64,000 nucleotides of DNA from Varanus komodoensis (Eukaryota; Chordata; Lepidosauria; Squamata; Varanidae): contig NW_025335641.1 of assembly GCF_004798865.1 (NCBI RefSeq), positions 15,536,792 to 15,600,791 of the forward strand, given 5' to 3'. Below, piece by piece: positions 33,451-44,564 of this stretch (within the stretch, counting starts at the first letter, position 1; every line of letters starts with the position of its first letter). A program made the translations under genes and the position numbers. Under the pieces are notes generated by a model. That model saw nothing but the letters and a program-made list of their open reading frames with translations, did not search any database and was not told where the DNA came from.

Positions 33451-33774
33451 CCGCGGGCTGCGCGCTGGCTGGCGCCGGCCGCCTCCGAAAGCAGCCGCGC
33501 GCGCGCGCGTGCGCGCTGCCCCTCGCGCTACCTCACCTAACCTGGGGCGCTCCAGGTGCGCCGGCCTGCGCTTCGCAGCCTCCCCAGAGGGGTGGTCGGT
33601 CCAGCGCCCCTGGAGCGCCGCGGGTTGAGCAACGCTGCGCTTGGAGATGCTGCCGCTGGCCAGACTAAAAGTTCAGCGCGAGAGGTTGCCAGATAGACGG
33701 GGCGGGACATCGGGGTTGTAGGTCTTTTAAAGACAAAATGGGACAGTGTTTAAATCTTTTTTTAATAAGGGACA

Positions 33775-34560
33775 GAGTAATGTTTCTGTATTTTATTTCC
33801 CTACCGTCCAATAGTCAAAACTTTCTGGGCAGTTCACAAGAAGACATAATAAACAATATCAAATGCAAACAGGAATAAAAATCATACAAAGATTACCATA
33901 CAAAAATTAAAACTAATGTTAAAAATGACAATAGCTTATACAAGTTAACTCCTGAGACCTGCATAAGCAGCTAACATAAGCCCCAATATATGAGTAACTA
34001 ATCAAATGCCCTGGGGTGGAGGACACTCTTAACCTGGTGCAGAAAAGATAGCCTGGAGTCCAAGTAGCTTGCACTTGGGAGGCACATTCTGTCAGATGTT
34101 GTGGTCCCAAGCCATGCAGGGCTTTACAGGTTAAAACCAGCACCTTCAACTGGGCTTGGAAGCAAACAGGCAGCCAATGCAAGCAGGACAGAATTGGCAT
34201 TATTCTGGCATTACCCAACCATCTGGTGCCTGTTACTGATTCAGCTGCCACATGTTGCTCTGAAAAGTCTTCAAGGGCTTGATCCACAATCCACAGGGAG
34301 TACATTGCAATTATCTAGCTTATAGATCACTGGAGCATATGTCACTGGAACCAGGCTATCTCAGTCCAGATAGGAATATAGTGGGGCCACCAGCTGAAGC
34401 TGGTAGAAGGCACTTCATGTCACTAGACTTTAAGTGACAAAGAGCTCAAGATGCATTCCCAAGCTACAAAACTGCTCCTTCAAGGGTGCTCAATCTCATT
34501 AGAACATGTTAAATCCCTTGCATCCAGTCAGAAGAACCCTCTAACAGCATCTCAGTTGTA
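33775..34560 (-). mobile_element. L2-type LINE 3' part
   Basis: In the minus frame GNARIMPILSCLHWLPVCFQAQLKVLVLTCKALHGLGPQHL matches L2 ORF2 (HITPILxSLHWLPVxFRxxFKVLVLTFKALHGLGPxYL). Further 5', 'gccaccagctgaagctggta' and 'tctcagtccagataggaata' are the usual words of this element. The 3' UTR runs to about 33775. It lies just upstream of the VAV3 CpG island. Confidence 0.85.
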
Positions 34561-34564
34561 CCAG

Positions 34565-35490
34565 GACTGAGTTGCTAGCTCTCATCCAATCCATTTTTTG
34601 CAGCTACAAAGACTTTAAGTGTTCAAGGAGCATCTCACCCGTTTTTTTTTTTTTTACTTCACATTTGTTGAATCTCTTGCACTGAGATTCCGAGACTCAT
34701 CTCGAAATAAATTCCATGCAAGTAGAATAGAAGGCTATTCTATTCATGTATTCTTGAAGACTACAAGAAGCACAGGTTTCCATGATAAACCCATAATTCA
34801 TATCATTCATTTGTTTATTTTAATACTACACTTGTTCTTAATCAACAGTCTGAGAAGCAATTAAACTTATTAATTTTGATATATTTCTTGCATTTTTATT
34901 CTGTGAGGAAAGAAATCCTGTAACTCCCAGCATGGCTTTGTGTGACTTGTTTTTCTGTCTAAACATGCGTAGGATTGTGCCCTACAGGAAACTGTGTGTC
35001 CGTATCTTTATCTATATCTATATCTGTATTTATATCATCTATCTGTCACAAGCAATTACCCCAAAGGACCATAATTAATTTCATGTGGTGGATGGTTATC
35101 ATGACTTACAGAAAGATGCTTGTGACTTTCCTGTCCCACAATTTCATACATGAAGCTCAGGATACCGTACCTGTTTTACCTGGTACCACCCTGCAAAGTA
35201 GGTTAAAATTAGATCCAAAATCTAGTGGTCCAAGATCACATAGTAAACTTTATGGCTGAATCATAATCACCGGTGAAGTGTTTATTATCTATTTAGTGTT
35301 AACTGTGGCAGTGTGGATGTACTCATGGGAATAAAAGAAATCCATAGTCAAAAGTCATCACCATCCTAGGATATGGGGGTGGGGGGTGATTTTCTATTAT
35401 TTATACTCAAAGGAGTTAACACTTTACTTTAAAATGCTCCATCCTAGGCAAAGATTCAAACCAACCAACCACTGATCATTCCCACAATTT
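34565..35490. other. Unique upstream sequence
   Basis: Poly-T at 34640-34652 and an interrupted tatc/tatatc microsatellite near 35000-35045. No gene seen. Confidence 0.4.
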
Positions 35491-35494
35491 CTTT

Positions 35495-35870
35495 TTGGGG
35501 TTCAGCTACAATCCTGTGCAGAGTTAGCTAGAAGTAAGTGCTATTAAACACAGTGATGCTTGCTTCTGGTTGTGTAAATTCAGCTTGTAAAACAGAATAG
35601 TTACTTCCGCCAGCTTCACCATCACCTTGAACTTTTAATTAGAAATGCAAACAATATTTCAAAGAGGTTTCACCATTTGCTGGGATTAAGTAGGAACTCA
35701 ACAAAGAAAAGGAAAGCAATGGTCAGCCTCTTTGATTATCTTCTTCATTCTCAGTGCTAATATGTCACACTAAAGGGTATGGCGTAATGACTCTTCCTGT
35801 TACTTTCCATAATAAACCTTGAAAGCCTCATTATCAAGTTATTCAGCTGCCAGAGCAAAGAGAGTCCATC
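35495..35870 (+). repeat. Duplicated non-coding block, copy A
   Basis: It aligns along its length with 47500-47850. Shared words in order are 'ttttaattagaaatgcaaac' (35635-35654), 'gtttcaccatttgc', 'caaagaaaaggaaag', 'tttgattatcttcttc', 'atgtcaca', 'ccataataaaccttgaaagc' and 'ctgccagagcaaagag'. A palindromic-MITE-like piece starts both copies. No open frame is conserved between them. Confidence 0.75.
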
Positions 35871-36194
35871 ATGACCCCAGTACTGGGGCAGCTGGCAGTA
35901 TCATTCCTGTTCCAAAAGAAGTCCCAGAACAGCACTGCTCAGCATTGTTCCTCCACTACGCCTGTGATAATGTTTCAGAATTAAGAATCCCACCTCTTCT
36001 TTCCAGGGCTACATCCTTTTTTCCTGGCAGGGCTCCTACATTAGGGTGGCTTTTCCTAATATGAAGTAATGGGAAGGCTTACTAGAATTTCTGCTCAGAT
36101 GTTAAAGCACAAGAGTGCTGCCAGGAAAAGCTAGCATCTTACCTAGCAATTGCATTTGTGGCATTTATCTGCAGCTTAAGGGATCAAGTTATAA

Positions 36195-36400
36195 GGTATG
36201 AGTCGTATCCTATGAGTACTTACTCATAGACCAGTCCTACTGTGTTCAGGGGGCTTGCTTCAAATTTAACTAAAGTTGCCAATTTACAGCTATCCTACTC
36301 ATAAGATGTCCTGCTATGCACAATTACTCATAAGTAAGTCCCTCATTCCAAAGTAAGTAGCTATAGGTTTGCAGCTTTATTCTTCTTAATACAGCTAGAC
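36195..36400. mobile_element. Two adjacent palindromic MITE remnants
   Basis: 'cgtatcctatgagtacttac' and 'tactgtgttcagggggcttg' (36208-36260), then 'ctcataagtaagtccctcat' (36327-36347), follow the layout of the 29.6 kb family. Divergence is high. Confidence 0.4.
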
Positions 36401-36469
36401 TTCCTTGAAACTTGAAGCAGAAGTGCTACAATATTAGTACCATGCTAAATGGTCACTTCTACAAAAGGT

Positions 36470-36570
36470 CTGTTGTTGTTGTTGTTGTTGTTGTTGTTAC
36501 ATTTATATGCCGCCCCTTGCCGAAGCCTCGGGGCGGCTTACAACCCAATCCAAATCCAAATCCTAGAAGA
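36470..36570 (-). mobile_element. L2-type 3' tail with (GTT)n end
   Basis: About 9 GTT units run into 'acatttatatgccgcccctt', 'gccgaagcctcggggcggct' and tacaaccc. The core is almost identical to the 20.65 kb copy, which ends in (ATT)n. Confidence 0.85.
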
Positions 36571-36956
36571 AATATGGGGTTACTTGCAAGGAAATGACTG
36601 GAGTGGGATTTTTGAGACAAATAGGAATCCCACTTTTTTCCCCTAAGAAAATCTCCATACTATCAACAAAGAAAAACTTAAGCAGCGCAGCTTCTGGCAT
36701 CAGGTGCCTGTTGAATTTCTCACTGTCGTGCAAGTGATACAGTATTTGCCTTCTCATACCACATTGTCTGGCCAGGTCTGCTTGTTTTAATTCATCTTTA
36801 AGGAATTATGGCCTCTGGGGCACCAGGTTGTCACCAGCTTCATGTTCTTTAGGGTTTCCCACCATGTTGTACCTATGAGATTACCTTGGCTTACTAGTAT
36901 TTGGGGTTTGTGTGTGTTCCTTGGACAAAAATTGTGCTTCGTTTCTTGGCAGTATG

Positions 36957-37205
36957 ATTTTATTTATTTATTTATTTATTTATTTATTAAAACATTTTTA
37001 TGCCGCCCCATTCGCCGAAGCCTCGGGGCGGCTTACAACACTAGATAAAACAATAAGTTAAAATATCCATATAAAATGATCATAATTTAAAACACACATT
37101 ATAAAATAAGCCGCCTTGGCCAGATAAAATTCAGTTGTATTAGCATTTAAAATGTTGCTTAAATAAAAAGGTCTTTGCCTGGCGCCGAAAAACAAATAAC
37201 GACGG
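36957..37205 (-). mobile_element. L2-type 3' end with (ATTT)n
   Basis: (ATTT)n runs into 'aaaacatttttatgccgccc', 'cattcgccgaagcctcgggg' and 'cggcttacaacactagataa', then the AT-rich 3' UTR up to 'ggtctttgcctggcgccg', which is the start of the UTR in this family (compare 48.19 kb). It is the longest and cleanest tail here. Confidence 0.85.
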
Positions 37206-37209
37206 AACC

Positions 37210-38148
37210 ATAGAACCATGATGAAGAGGGGCAAAAAGACTGTTGGCCCATTCAAATGACTGGGACTTGGATCAAACTAGTGTTGAGATCTGGGCCTCAG
37301 TCAAGTGCATCTTTGCTGCCAGCCCTGTGCCGTGGTTGTACTATGTACACTGCAATAGTCAAGGGCTGGTTAGAGAGCAAGCTAATAGGATTACCAATCA
37401 TCACCGTCTGGAAATAAAGGAAAAGGGAGTAAGGGAAGGAAGCTGCTATAGGAGGAAGTGAATTTAAAAGCAGCAGAAGGGAGAGATGCAAGAGACTGGC
37501 AGCTGGAAACAGGATAAACATCTATCTATTTATTTAAAATATTTCTTGGCTGTCTTTCAGGGTGGAAGCCATCCCAAGAGAACAAACGTACAGCCCTCAA
37601 ATTAGTATAAGTGTGAAAGAAGAAGGGGAGGAGAAAAGACGGCAGATGAGTAAGAAAGCTTTAAGAGGCACATGAAGGAGGAGAAACACAATGTAATTTA
37701 AAAGAACTTCTCTATTCAGGGCAGGGTTATTTCCTAATCTTTTTGGGTTGTTGGACACAGTTGGAATTTGGAGAATGTCCTTGCAGTTCTCATGAAATGG
37801 ATAGAGGGGATGAAAGGACTGTCATGGTGGACATAGTCACAAAACACTCGTTTCCCAGAAGGCAATTTGGAGACACTAACAGAAAATTAACTAACCAAAA
37901 ATGATGACAAGGCCGAGGGATGTGGTTCTGAGCATCAACAGAGAAAGCTGCTCTTTTGAATCCAAAGAAAGAACAGCCGGGCCATCTCCCAATTTAAAAT
38001 ACAATTTAAAATGGTCTTAAAAATGGAATCCGGATAGTCAGGAAGCCTGATATGTGCCAAGGTAGGTCTCTGTGAAGACACTGGGGCATATGGACTCCAT
38101 GCTGAAAACTGCTGGATCAGTTCCTTAATGAGACTTCCAGAGCTAATA
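37210..38148. other. Mostly unique upstream sequence
   Basis: A possible diverged L2-type tail is at 37515-37620 ('tctatttatttaaaatattt'). No gene seen. Confidence 0.35.
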
Positions 38149-38252
38149 TTTTCATTCATTTATTCATTCATTCATTCATTTTAAAGCCTGCCCTTTCCTT
38201 TTCCTTTTCCTTTTCCTTTTCCTTTTCCTTTTCCTTTTCCTTTTTTTTAACT
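38148..38252. repeat. (ATTC)n and (CCTTTT)n microsatellites
   Basis: Roughly seven attc/catt units, then after 10-15 bp about ten cctttt units (38188-38246), then poly-T. Confidence 0.9.
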
Positions 38253-38415
38253 CCTCAAAGTGCCTTACATCATTCTCCTCCTCCTCTCTTATCCTCACAA
38301 CAGGCTGGGCTGAGAGTCCTTGTCTGGCCCAGAATCACCCATTTAGCTTCATGGCTGAGTAGGGACTAGAACCCCAATAGCCTGAGTCCCAGTCCCACAT
38401 TCCCAACTGGCAGAA
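38250..38415 (-). mobile_element. tRNA-headed SINE, minus strand
   Basis: 'ctcctcaaagtgccttacat', 'cattctcctcctcctctctt', 'atcctcacaacaggctgggc', 'tgagagtccttgtctggccc' and 'ggactagaaccccaatagcc' are the reverse of the 29376 SINE. The pyrimidine microsatellite sits at its 3' tail. Confidence 0.75.
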
Positions 38416-38419
38416 GATT

Positions 38420-39855
38420 TGGTTATTATCAAAAAGGGATTCGAGATCAATATAGAATGATATCTGCATTTGCCAGAGGATTGTGTGCCCCTTCCCATCT
38501 TTTGGGACATGCTCCAGCCCTGCAGCACCCTTTTGTGGCTGATGGGTCTGAATCATGTCCAGCTCTTTCCAACAGACCCTGGGAGTAGACAGCTCAAGAA
38601 TCCCTAACATTGGAAAAACCCCACTGGATAGCACCCAACACTATCACAGCAGAACAAGGTTTGTGCAATATCATGAGCACATGCTCAGAAAGGGGAGGAA
38701 AGCAGCCACTGAATTTCAGTGGCTATGAGATTCTGTGAAATTCTGTGGCAAGTTGCCATCAATCCCATTTACCTTGAAGTGCTAATGACATTGTGTTTCT
38801 GCTGGCTTATTCTGGTGTATCACGATTAGCACTAGCACTGGGGCATCAAAGGATACAGCCCATATGCTATGCTACACCACACTGGCTTGTTTCAGGAATA
38901 GTTTGCCTCTGGACCACGGAGAGGCAAGGCTTAATCTCCCATCCCATCCCCTCCCATCCCATCCCCTTCTCTCCTTGCTGCTATTTTAAACAAACGAAAA
39001 AGACACCATTACATACATTCATCTATTTAAGGCATCCTTTACTCCAGCCCAAAGAATTAGGAATGGATGTGATCATACAGAAGAGAGCAAGGTGTGCCTG
39101 CTGTCTGGTGAAACCATTCGCTTGTTATATAACCATGTTATCCATCTCTCCAGAAACAGCAGTTTTCCATTGTCATGTGTTGACTGGTTCATTGGTTGAT
39201 ATATTGGCTGATACCTTAATTACCCTAACTCGAAATCTGGAGTTTGTTCCATACACTTCCTTTCAGAGGTTTCATCAGCTTCTTAGGAGATGAGGATTAA
39301 TGTTAAAAAAACATGGTGCTGCAAACTGGAAATAAAAAGTAAACAAACTCTCACTCCCTACTCTGGGCACATAGAAGGAGCTAGTGCACAGAATGCTAAC
39401 ATTATGCTGCTTGATCACTCTGCTAGAGACATTGCCCCTCACAGAGCTTGCAGCTGAATAGGAGGAGGCTGCCTTTGCCCTGTTTAATAGGATTCCTTTT
39501 TGAAAATGCACTGGAATCGGGAGGGAAATTGCTTTTCCTCTTTTGTGCTTCCAGATGGAATACTAGACATATGGCAGCTGTGTAACTACTTTTTCAAACT
39601 GCTTACCTCCCTGTGAAAGTGGGGGCAAGAAGACCTGCATCAAGATTTTCCTGTTGAACTCCTACTTAATCCTCAACCAAAATGTGAAGGAATCCCAAGG
39701 ATTCTTCATGGGGGCAACTGTATCCCATCTTAACATTTTTGCTCTGATAGGAAAATGTTGTCCTGAGAATAATGAAATGAAGATCAGTGCTACATTTGAA
39801 GTTTGCTGGCTTCAGTTCTCCAGTTCTTATTCATAAGCGCACATCCCTGGATATC
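38420..39855. other. Unique upstream sequence
   Basis: A short ccatccc-type repeat is at 38940-38970. The longest frame (38793-39293, plus) has no recognisable domain. Confidence 0.4.
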
Positions 39856-39860
39856 TTTTC

Positions 39861-40060
39861 ATAGAAACAGAAATAGAGCGAGTCTGAATGGGTCTGCTGG
39901 GCCATCTAGTCTGACCCCTGGCTCCAGCCAAGGCCACTTATGACATGCCTGCCTTGCCTTTTTGCCATTTCCATCTTGTCTGCAATGCTGTATCTTGGGA
40001 GAGGCAGGCCCATCTCTACAAATCTCTTTGGGAGATGAAGGAAATGCCATGAAGGGCCCT
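39861..40060 (-). mobile_element. CR1 LINE 3' end fragment
   Basis: 'catagaaacagaaatagagc', 'gagtctgaatgggtctgctg', 'ctagtctgacccctggctcc' and 'agccaaggccacttatgaca' are the reverse of the CR1 end at 31.7 kb. Only the 3' UTR region is left. Confidence 0.8.
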
Positions 40061-40139
40061 CAAAACATGAAGCCCATAGGTATCTTGAAAAACAGGAAGT
40101 AATTTTGTTTATTTTTATTATTTCTGTTTCTAATATATG

Positions 40140-40600
40140 AAGAGGGATTTGTCTGAAATGCATATTTTCTAGCAATTATACATACCATCAACCAAAGCAG
40201 ACTAGATGTCCAAATGACACTGGTATCCCTATACCATCCATTCATATGCTAAAAGCTTCATAAGGTTCTCAATCCATTGCATTATAGGAAGTGAGTATTC
40301 ATTCTTCCTATTTTGCAATATCAGTCTTTGAGCTGTCAAACAGACACAGAGAATCCATTTCCCTTCGTTAATTTCCATGTAGCAGGTAAAAATTTTGAGA
40401 GTTTGCACATCAGTGAATATTAAATATAGTTCCAGTACAAAATTAATATGTTCAACAACCTCCCTCCAAAAGGAAGCAACTCCTGCACATCACTGAAACA
40501 TAAATCTCAAAGAAGCATTAGCTGTATTGCAATTAGTTGAGTTGGACCATCCCTTATTAAGGAGACATTGCAGTGCCTGGTGAAGAAGATGGATATTAAG
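40140..40600 (-). mobile_element. L1-like LINE fragment, second copy
   Basis: Minus-strand reading gives GKWILCVCLTAQRLILQ and then MQWIENLMKLLAYEWM, close to the L1-type pattern LTAARLLIAxxWK with WIExM. It aligns with 9310-9620 over the 'ctcaatccatt', 'atcagtctt', 'ttaatttcca' and 'agttccagta' words. Truncated and broken. Confidence 0.55.
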
Positions 40601-40604
40601 CTCT

Positions 40605-41285
40605 GCTAGTCTTGCTTTTTGGTTCTGCTGTCTCCTGGATCCAGATTACTGGGTTCTGTGGAGTTCACTGAGAACGCTCACTCTCTCAGTGTTTCTCAGA
40701 CACACACCACTGCACATGCAGAGCTATTAGAATATTTATAGTCTCCAAATGCATCAAATACATTACTGTGCTGTAATCATTACAGATACCTTGGGAGCTC
40801 CATATTATTTCCCCCATCTTGTGAACAGACAGCTGTAAGAGAGAGTGACAGGGATGCTTGGATCTGAGCACTGTTGTCCTGCGTAGGGAATCATCAATGA
40901 ATCAAGTTTGTGGCTTCTTCCATGACAGCAAATCTTTTCTGAGCCTCTGGACTGGTCTTCTCCATCATTGGGCCCTCATAGCCGGAAGGGGCTGTAACTG
41001 GCTTTTTGCTTGGGCTGGGACATGGACTGAAAGCACCGGTGCAGCTACTGGCAATGCTGTGTCTCTTAGCCCAGGTTTCCCGGCACAGCTCTTGGTTCCT
41101 GGCTTCCCGGGAACTGACCACTCAACCTTGACTGTGGGTGCAGTGACTTCATGGCAGAGGTGACCGACAAACCACCAGGAACTTCCTGATTCATGTCTTT
41201 TTGCTGTTGCCCTTTGTAACATCCTGTGAGATTTATAGATCTTTATCACTAGCCCAGGTTTCATTTCTGAACACGTGGGAAGTAC
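40605..41285. other. Unique upstream sequence
   Basis: No gene or repeat identified. Confidence 0.4.
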
Positions 41286-41289
41286 CTTT

Positions 41290-41575
41290 TTATTTATCAG
41301 TTATTTTAAGAGCTAAAAGATAGAGAATTTTATATATTTATGTTTTAATACTGTTTATTGACGCTCCTGTACTGTAGGGTTAATTTTTATAATTGTTGGA
41401 GTTATTTGCTGCTTAATATTTTTAGTGCTTGCTTTTACAGTATCATTGTGTATTTTATTGTTTGTATATATGTTTGAATGTGGGCTATAGGGTGGTATAT
41501 AAACTATATAAATATAACTATATAACTATAACTATATAAATACAAGAATAAATAAATAAAACAAACACCTGCAAA
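41290..41575 (+). mobile_element. Old L2-type 3' tail
   Basis: AT-rich sequence with 'tgttttaatactgtttattg', ending 'gtgggctatagggtggtata', an AT-rich ctataaatat microsatellite, and aataaataaataaaac. The layout fits an L2 3' end, but the core has diverged. Confidence 0.5.
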
Positions 41576-41579
41576 ATCC

Positions 41580-42480
41580 CACAGCATTTTCTGATCTTTT
41601 TTAGAACATGTCTCCTTTCTGCCCCCAGACAGAAAGGTTGATGGTTAAGGCAACCATTCAGAGGGCTCTGTATTTCTTCTTCAGCAATCATTTGGGTTTC
41701 TGGTCAGCAGTGTGAATGGTGGAAAATGCTAATGCAATACTGACAAAATCTAATAAAAAGATCTCTCTCCTTCCCCCTTTATCCCATTCCACTGGCTGAA
41801 AAACCAGGCCAAGAACTTGTTCTGGTTTTTTTCTCTCCCCCTTCCGCCACCAGCACACACAGATTTTCCTTCCTTCTTTCTTTCTTTCCTTTTAGAGAGC
41901 AGTGCCTACTGTTATCAGATACTGGAACCGTTAGATGCAAAGGGAGGCTCAAATCCAACCCTTCTGAACAATATTGTAGCATCTGCAGGAGCTCCTGCTG
42001 TCTCCATTAGTAATGGGTCTCTGGAAGTTTTGTTTCAGCACATTTTTGAAAATGCTGTTATTACACTGCAAAATACCAAGTAAGAAATTCACTCTGAGGT
42101 TTTGTTTGTTTTTTCCAAGGCCTCCTGTTATTTATGTCACCGTCTCAGCTGCTGCATATATTTGCTCCTGGCACAATGAATCTGAATCCATCACCATGGC
42201 TGAAAACAAAAATATGAAAACCAGAAGCGTTCCCTTCTCAGCACCACCCGCTTCAGCCTTTTCTTACATCAGATTTGGGACAATGTAGATATCTGGCTGA
42301 AAGGCAAGGGACTGTCAAGCATGACAGGCCCTGTATTTAGTAAGGGTTTGGAGGCATTTACAACTATTCAGGCCTGATCTAAACTCACCCTCTGTGCAGA
42401 GCAGGTCTCTTTTCAGGGATCTGCTTGCAACACAGTTTTGTGCATCAGGATAGCTTTGTATTTTAATCATTTGCATAAAA
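41580..42480. other. Unique upstream sequence
   Basis: A short ttcc/tttc run is at 41867-41893. No gene identified. Confidence 0.4.
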
Positions 42481-42499
42481 TGCATGCATGATGAGTGCA

Positions 42500-42660
42500 G
42501 CTACAGCTGGTGCCAAAAGCAGTGGTTCACCTTTTGACAAATGCAAGGCAAGGATATTGCAGCTATCCAAATTTGAAGTTACTGCACTGGCTGCCTGTTA
42601 TTCTGTGCGTCTGATTCAAGGTGCATTGGGGAAAGTGTGCGCGTTTGAAACAATCGCTGC
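42500..42660 (+). mobile_element. L2-type ORF2 scrap
   Basis: 'gaagttactgcactggctgc' and 'ctgttattctgtgcgtctga' match the LHWLPV segment of L2 ORF2. The open frame here is therefore LINE-derived. Confidence 0.5.
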
Positions 42661-42874
42661 TGGAGGGCCTCTTGACTGTTGGTAAAAGCATTCTTTCATC
42701 TGCTATAATTGTTTATTCTGAAGCATTTCCCTGAAATGTTTTTGGACAGCAAAAAGGTTGTGGTGGTGGTTATTTTATTTTAAAGATGTCAAAAATGGTA
42801 TTTTTGCATTAAGTTTTAACAGCACATCAACATCATCCTGCCCCACCAATGAAGTGGGGGGCTATATATTACTA

Positions 42875-43055
42875 CTACTACTATTGTTGATTTGATTTTA
42901 CTGTCATCCAATTGCCTAAGCTTTCCAGGCAGTTTACAACATCACATAAAATACAAAAAAAAAATGCATGCAAGAATTAAAAGTTCATTAAAAGTTACTA
43001 CACAACAAATAAAAACTAAATTTAAAACAAATGTAAACAGTGACTACTTGTTGCA
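42875..43055 (-). mobile_element. L2-type LINE 3' UTR, left half of a split copy
   Basis: 'ttccaggcagtttacaacat' and an A-rich 'aaaatacaaaa' stretch match the 33.8-33.93 kb copy. The rest of the element continues at 43690, beyond two BovB-type pieces. Confidence 0.6.
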
Positions 43056-43059
43056 ACGA

Positions 43060-43300
43060 AACTCAAATACTCTGGCCACCTAATGAGAAGGAACAACTCA
43101 TTGGAGAAGACCCTGATGCTGGGAGCGATTGATGGCAAAAGGAGAAGGGGATGGCAGAGGACGAGGTGGCTAGGTGGAGTCATTGGGGAGGTGGGTGTGA
43201 GGTTGGGTGGACTCTGAGGGATGGTGGAGGACAAGAGAATCTGGACGAATGTTGTCCATGGGGTTGTGATGGGTCAGGCACGACTTTGTGACTAACAATA
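43060..43300 (+). mobile_element. BovB/RTE LINE 3' end
   Basis: 'tctggccacctaatgagaag', 'aagaccctgatgctgggagc', 'ggcaaaaggagaaggggatg', 'agaggacgaggtggctaggt' and 'ggcacgactttgtgactaac' are the BovB ORF end and 3' end (GHVxR...LLG..KGRRGRGRPRxRW layout). Close to the classical BovB form, unlike the 21.7 kb type. Confidence 0.8.
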
Positions 43301-43445
43301 ATTTGTTGTGGTTATGTATGATCAAGTTATCTGCAACGTATGGCAACCTGATGAATGAAAGCCCTCCAAAATGCCTCGTCATAATGACAGTCCGACTCAG
43401 CTCTTCCGAGTTCAAGGTTGTCTCACTGGGCTAGTCTTCTAGCAG
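43300..43445 (-). mobile_element. BovB/RTE-type LINE 3' end, reversed
   Basis: 'caataatttgttgtggttat', 'acgtatggcaacctgatgaa', 'gaaagccctccaaaatgcct' and 'ccgactcagctcttccgagt' are the reverse of the type at 21.7 and 25.6 kb. It meets the previous element tail to tail. Confidence 0.7.
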
Positions 43446-43689
43446 GGTCATAAAAGGTAGAATGGTCAAAGAGGAGATAGCAGAGTAAGATGTATCCGGA
43501 TTCTTCAGGAGTAAAGTCACATCAGCTGAAAAGAATGGATCTTGCTGATGGGGGCAGAGGAACTCCTGACAGGCAGCTGCTCCTAGGCAGCAGCAGTAGT
43601 TGAAAGTAACATTGCCGGGGATCTTTCACAGACAACAGCGGTGACACTCCAGCTAACACTGGTTAATACTGCACAGAAGAAGGCAATGG

Positions 43690-43915
43690 TCAAGATCTTG
43701 AAAACCCCATGGTGAAACAATTCAAAAAATGACAGTAGCTTATACATATGAAGTCATAATGCCTGTTGAAACAGCTAACATAAGCCCCAATATAACAGTA
43801 AACTAACCAAATGCCCTGGCATAGAAGAGAGACGCAGGTGAGGACACAGTAGGTCCACCAGCTGAAGATGGTAGAATGCACTCCTTACCACTGAAGCCAC
43901 TGGGACCGCAAGTCT
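43690..43915 (-). mobile_element. L2-type LINE, right half of a split copy
   Basis: 'gacagtagcttatacatatg', 'cagctaacataagccccaat' and 'aaccaaatgccctggcatag' match 33.93-34.01 kb. It then jumps to 'ggtccaccagctgaagatgg', matching 34.39 kb, so about 375 bp is missing between. Confidence 0.75.
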
Positions 43916-44564
43916 CTGGCATCTTCGGCTGCGACTGTGTACAGAAAGCCCCGCTGAACAATATGGGCCTCACTTGCTACGCATGCATCCTTACCATGAT
44001 TTTGTGTGCACGAGATGAACATAGTTACAGGGTTACAATCTGATCGCTATAAGGGAAGTGTATCTTTTAGAGCACGTCTCCCTATATGGATTCACCCTTT
44101 TTTTCCTAGGCTACCTAAACGGTACCTGAGGAAGACTTCTCAGTCCACAATTAAATTGTGCCAGAAACTAGGTTTTGTCCTTCTCTGGGATGCGACATTA
44201 CTTAATGGTTAACTTTCTCAAAAGTGCTGTGCCTTTCAGAAAAATGAAATAAGAAACAGAGGAGGAGTTGCACGTAACATATACAAATAGGTCCTGTAAC
44301 AAAATGTTACAATGTGGAATGCTCCATTTCAGGGTTCCTGCCAGCCATTCTATTATACCAGGATACTGAATTCCATTCCACGATTTTCTATCTTCAACAA
44401 CCAACCAGCATTCTATGTCCACTTTTTGTGTTGTTGTGGTTTTGGTGCTTTTATCTTAGAATATTTTTAAGTGTCAGTGGGTGGGGAGTTGATACATTTG
44501 CAACCTTGGGCTTTCCCCAGTCATTGTGGTACCACCCTCGTATGCACAGGTGCTGCTGTTTAAG

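Larger units (their letters stand above)
32820..33640. promoter_or_regulatory. CpG island: VAV3 promoter and 5' UTR
   Basis: Base composition changes sharply here from AT-rich flanks to very GC-rich and CpG-dense sequence, including alternating CG/GC around 33498-33520, a GGCT-rich run near 33203-33235 and many CCGCCG triplets. It surrounds the first VAV3 exon and extends about 500 bp upstream of the start codon, as expected for a CpG-island promoter. A GC-box-like ggggcgggac lies just outside at about 33697. No convincing TATA box is visible, so the transcription start cannot be fixed; 33100-33550 is a plausible 5' UTR and core promoter range. Several long open frames on both strands are by-products of the high GC content. 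Confidence 0.85.

Noticed and set aside
32857-33540. 227-codon plus-strand frame antisense to VAV3 exon 1
   Set aside because: It mirrors the coding exon and GC-rich UTR; Leu/Ala/Arg-rich and without family match.
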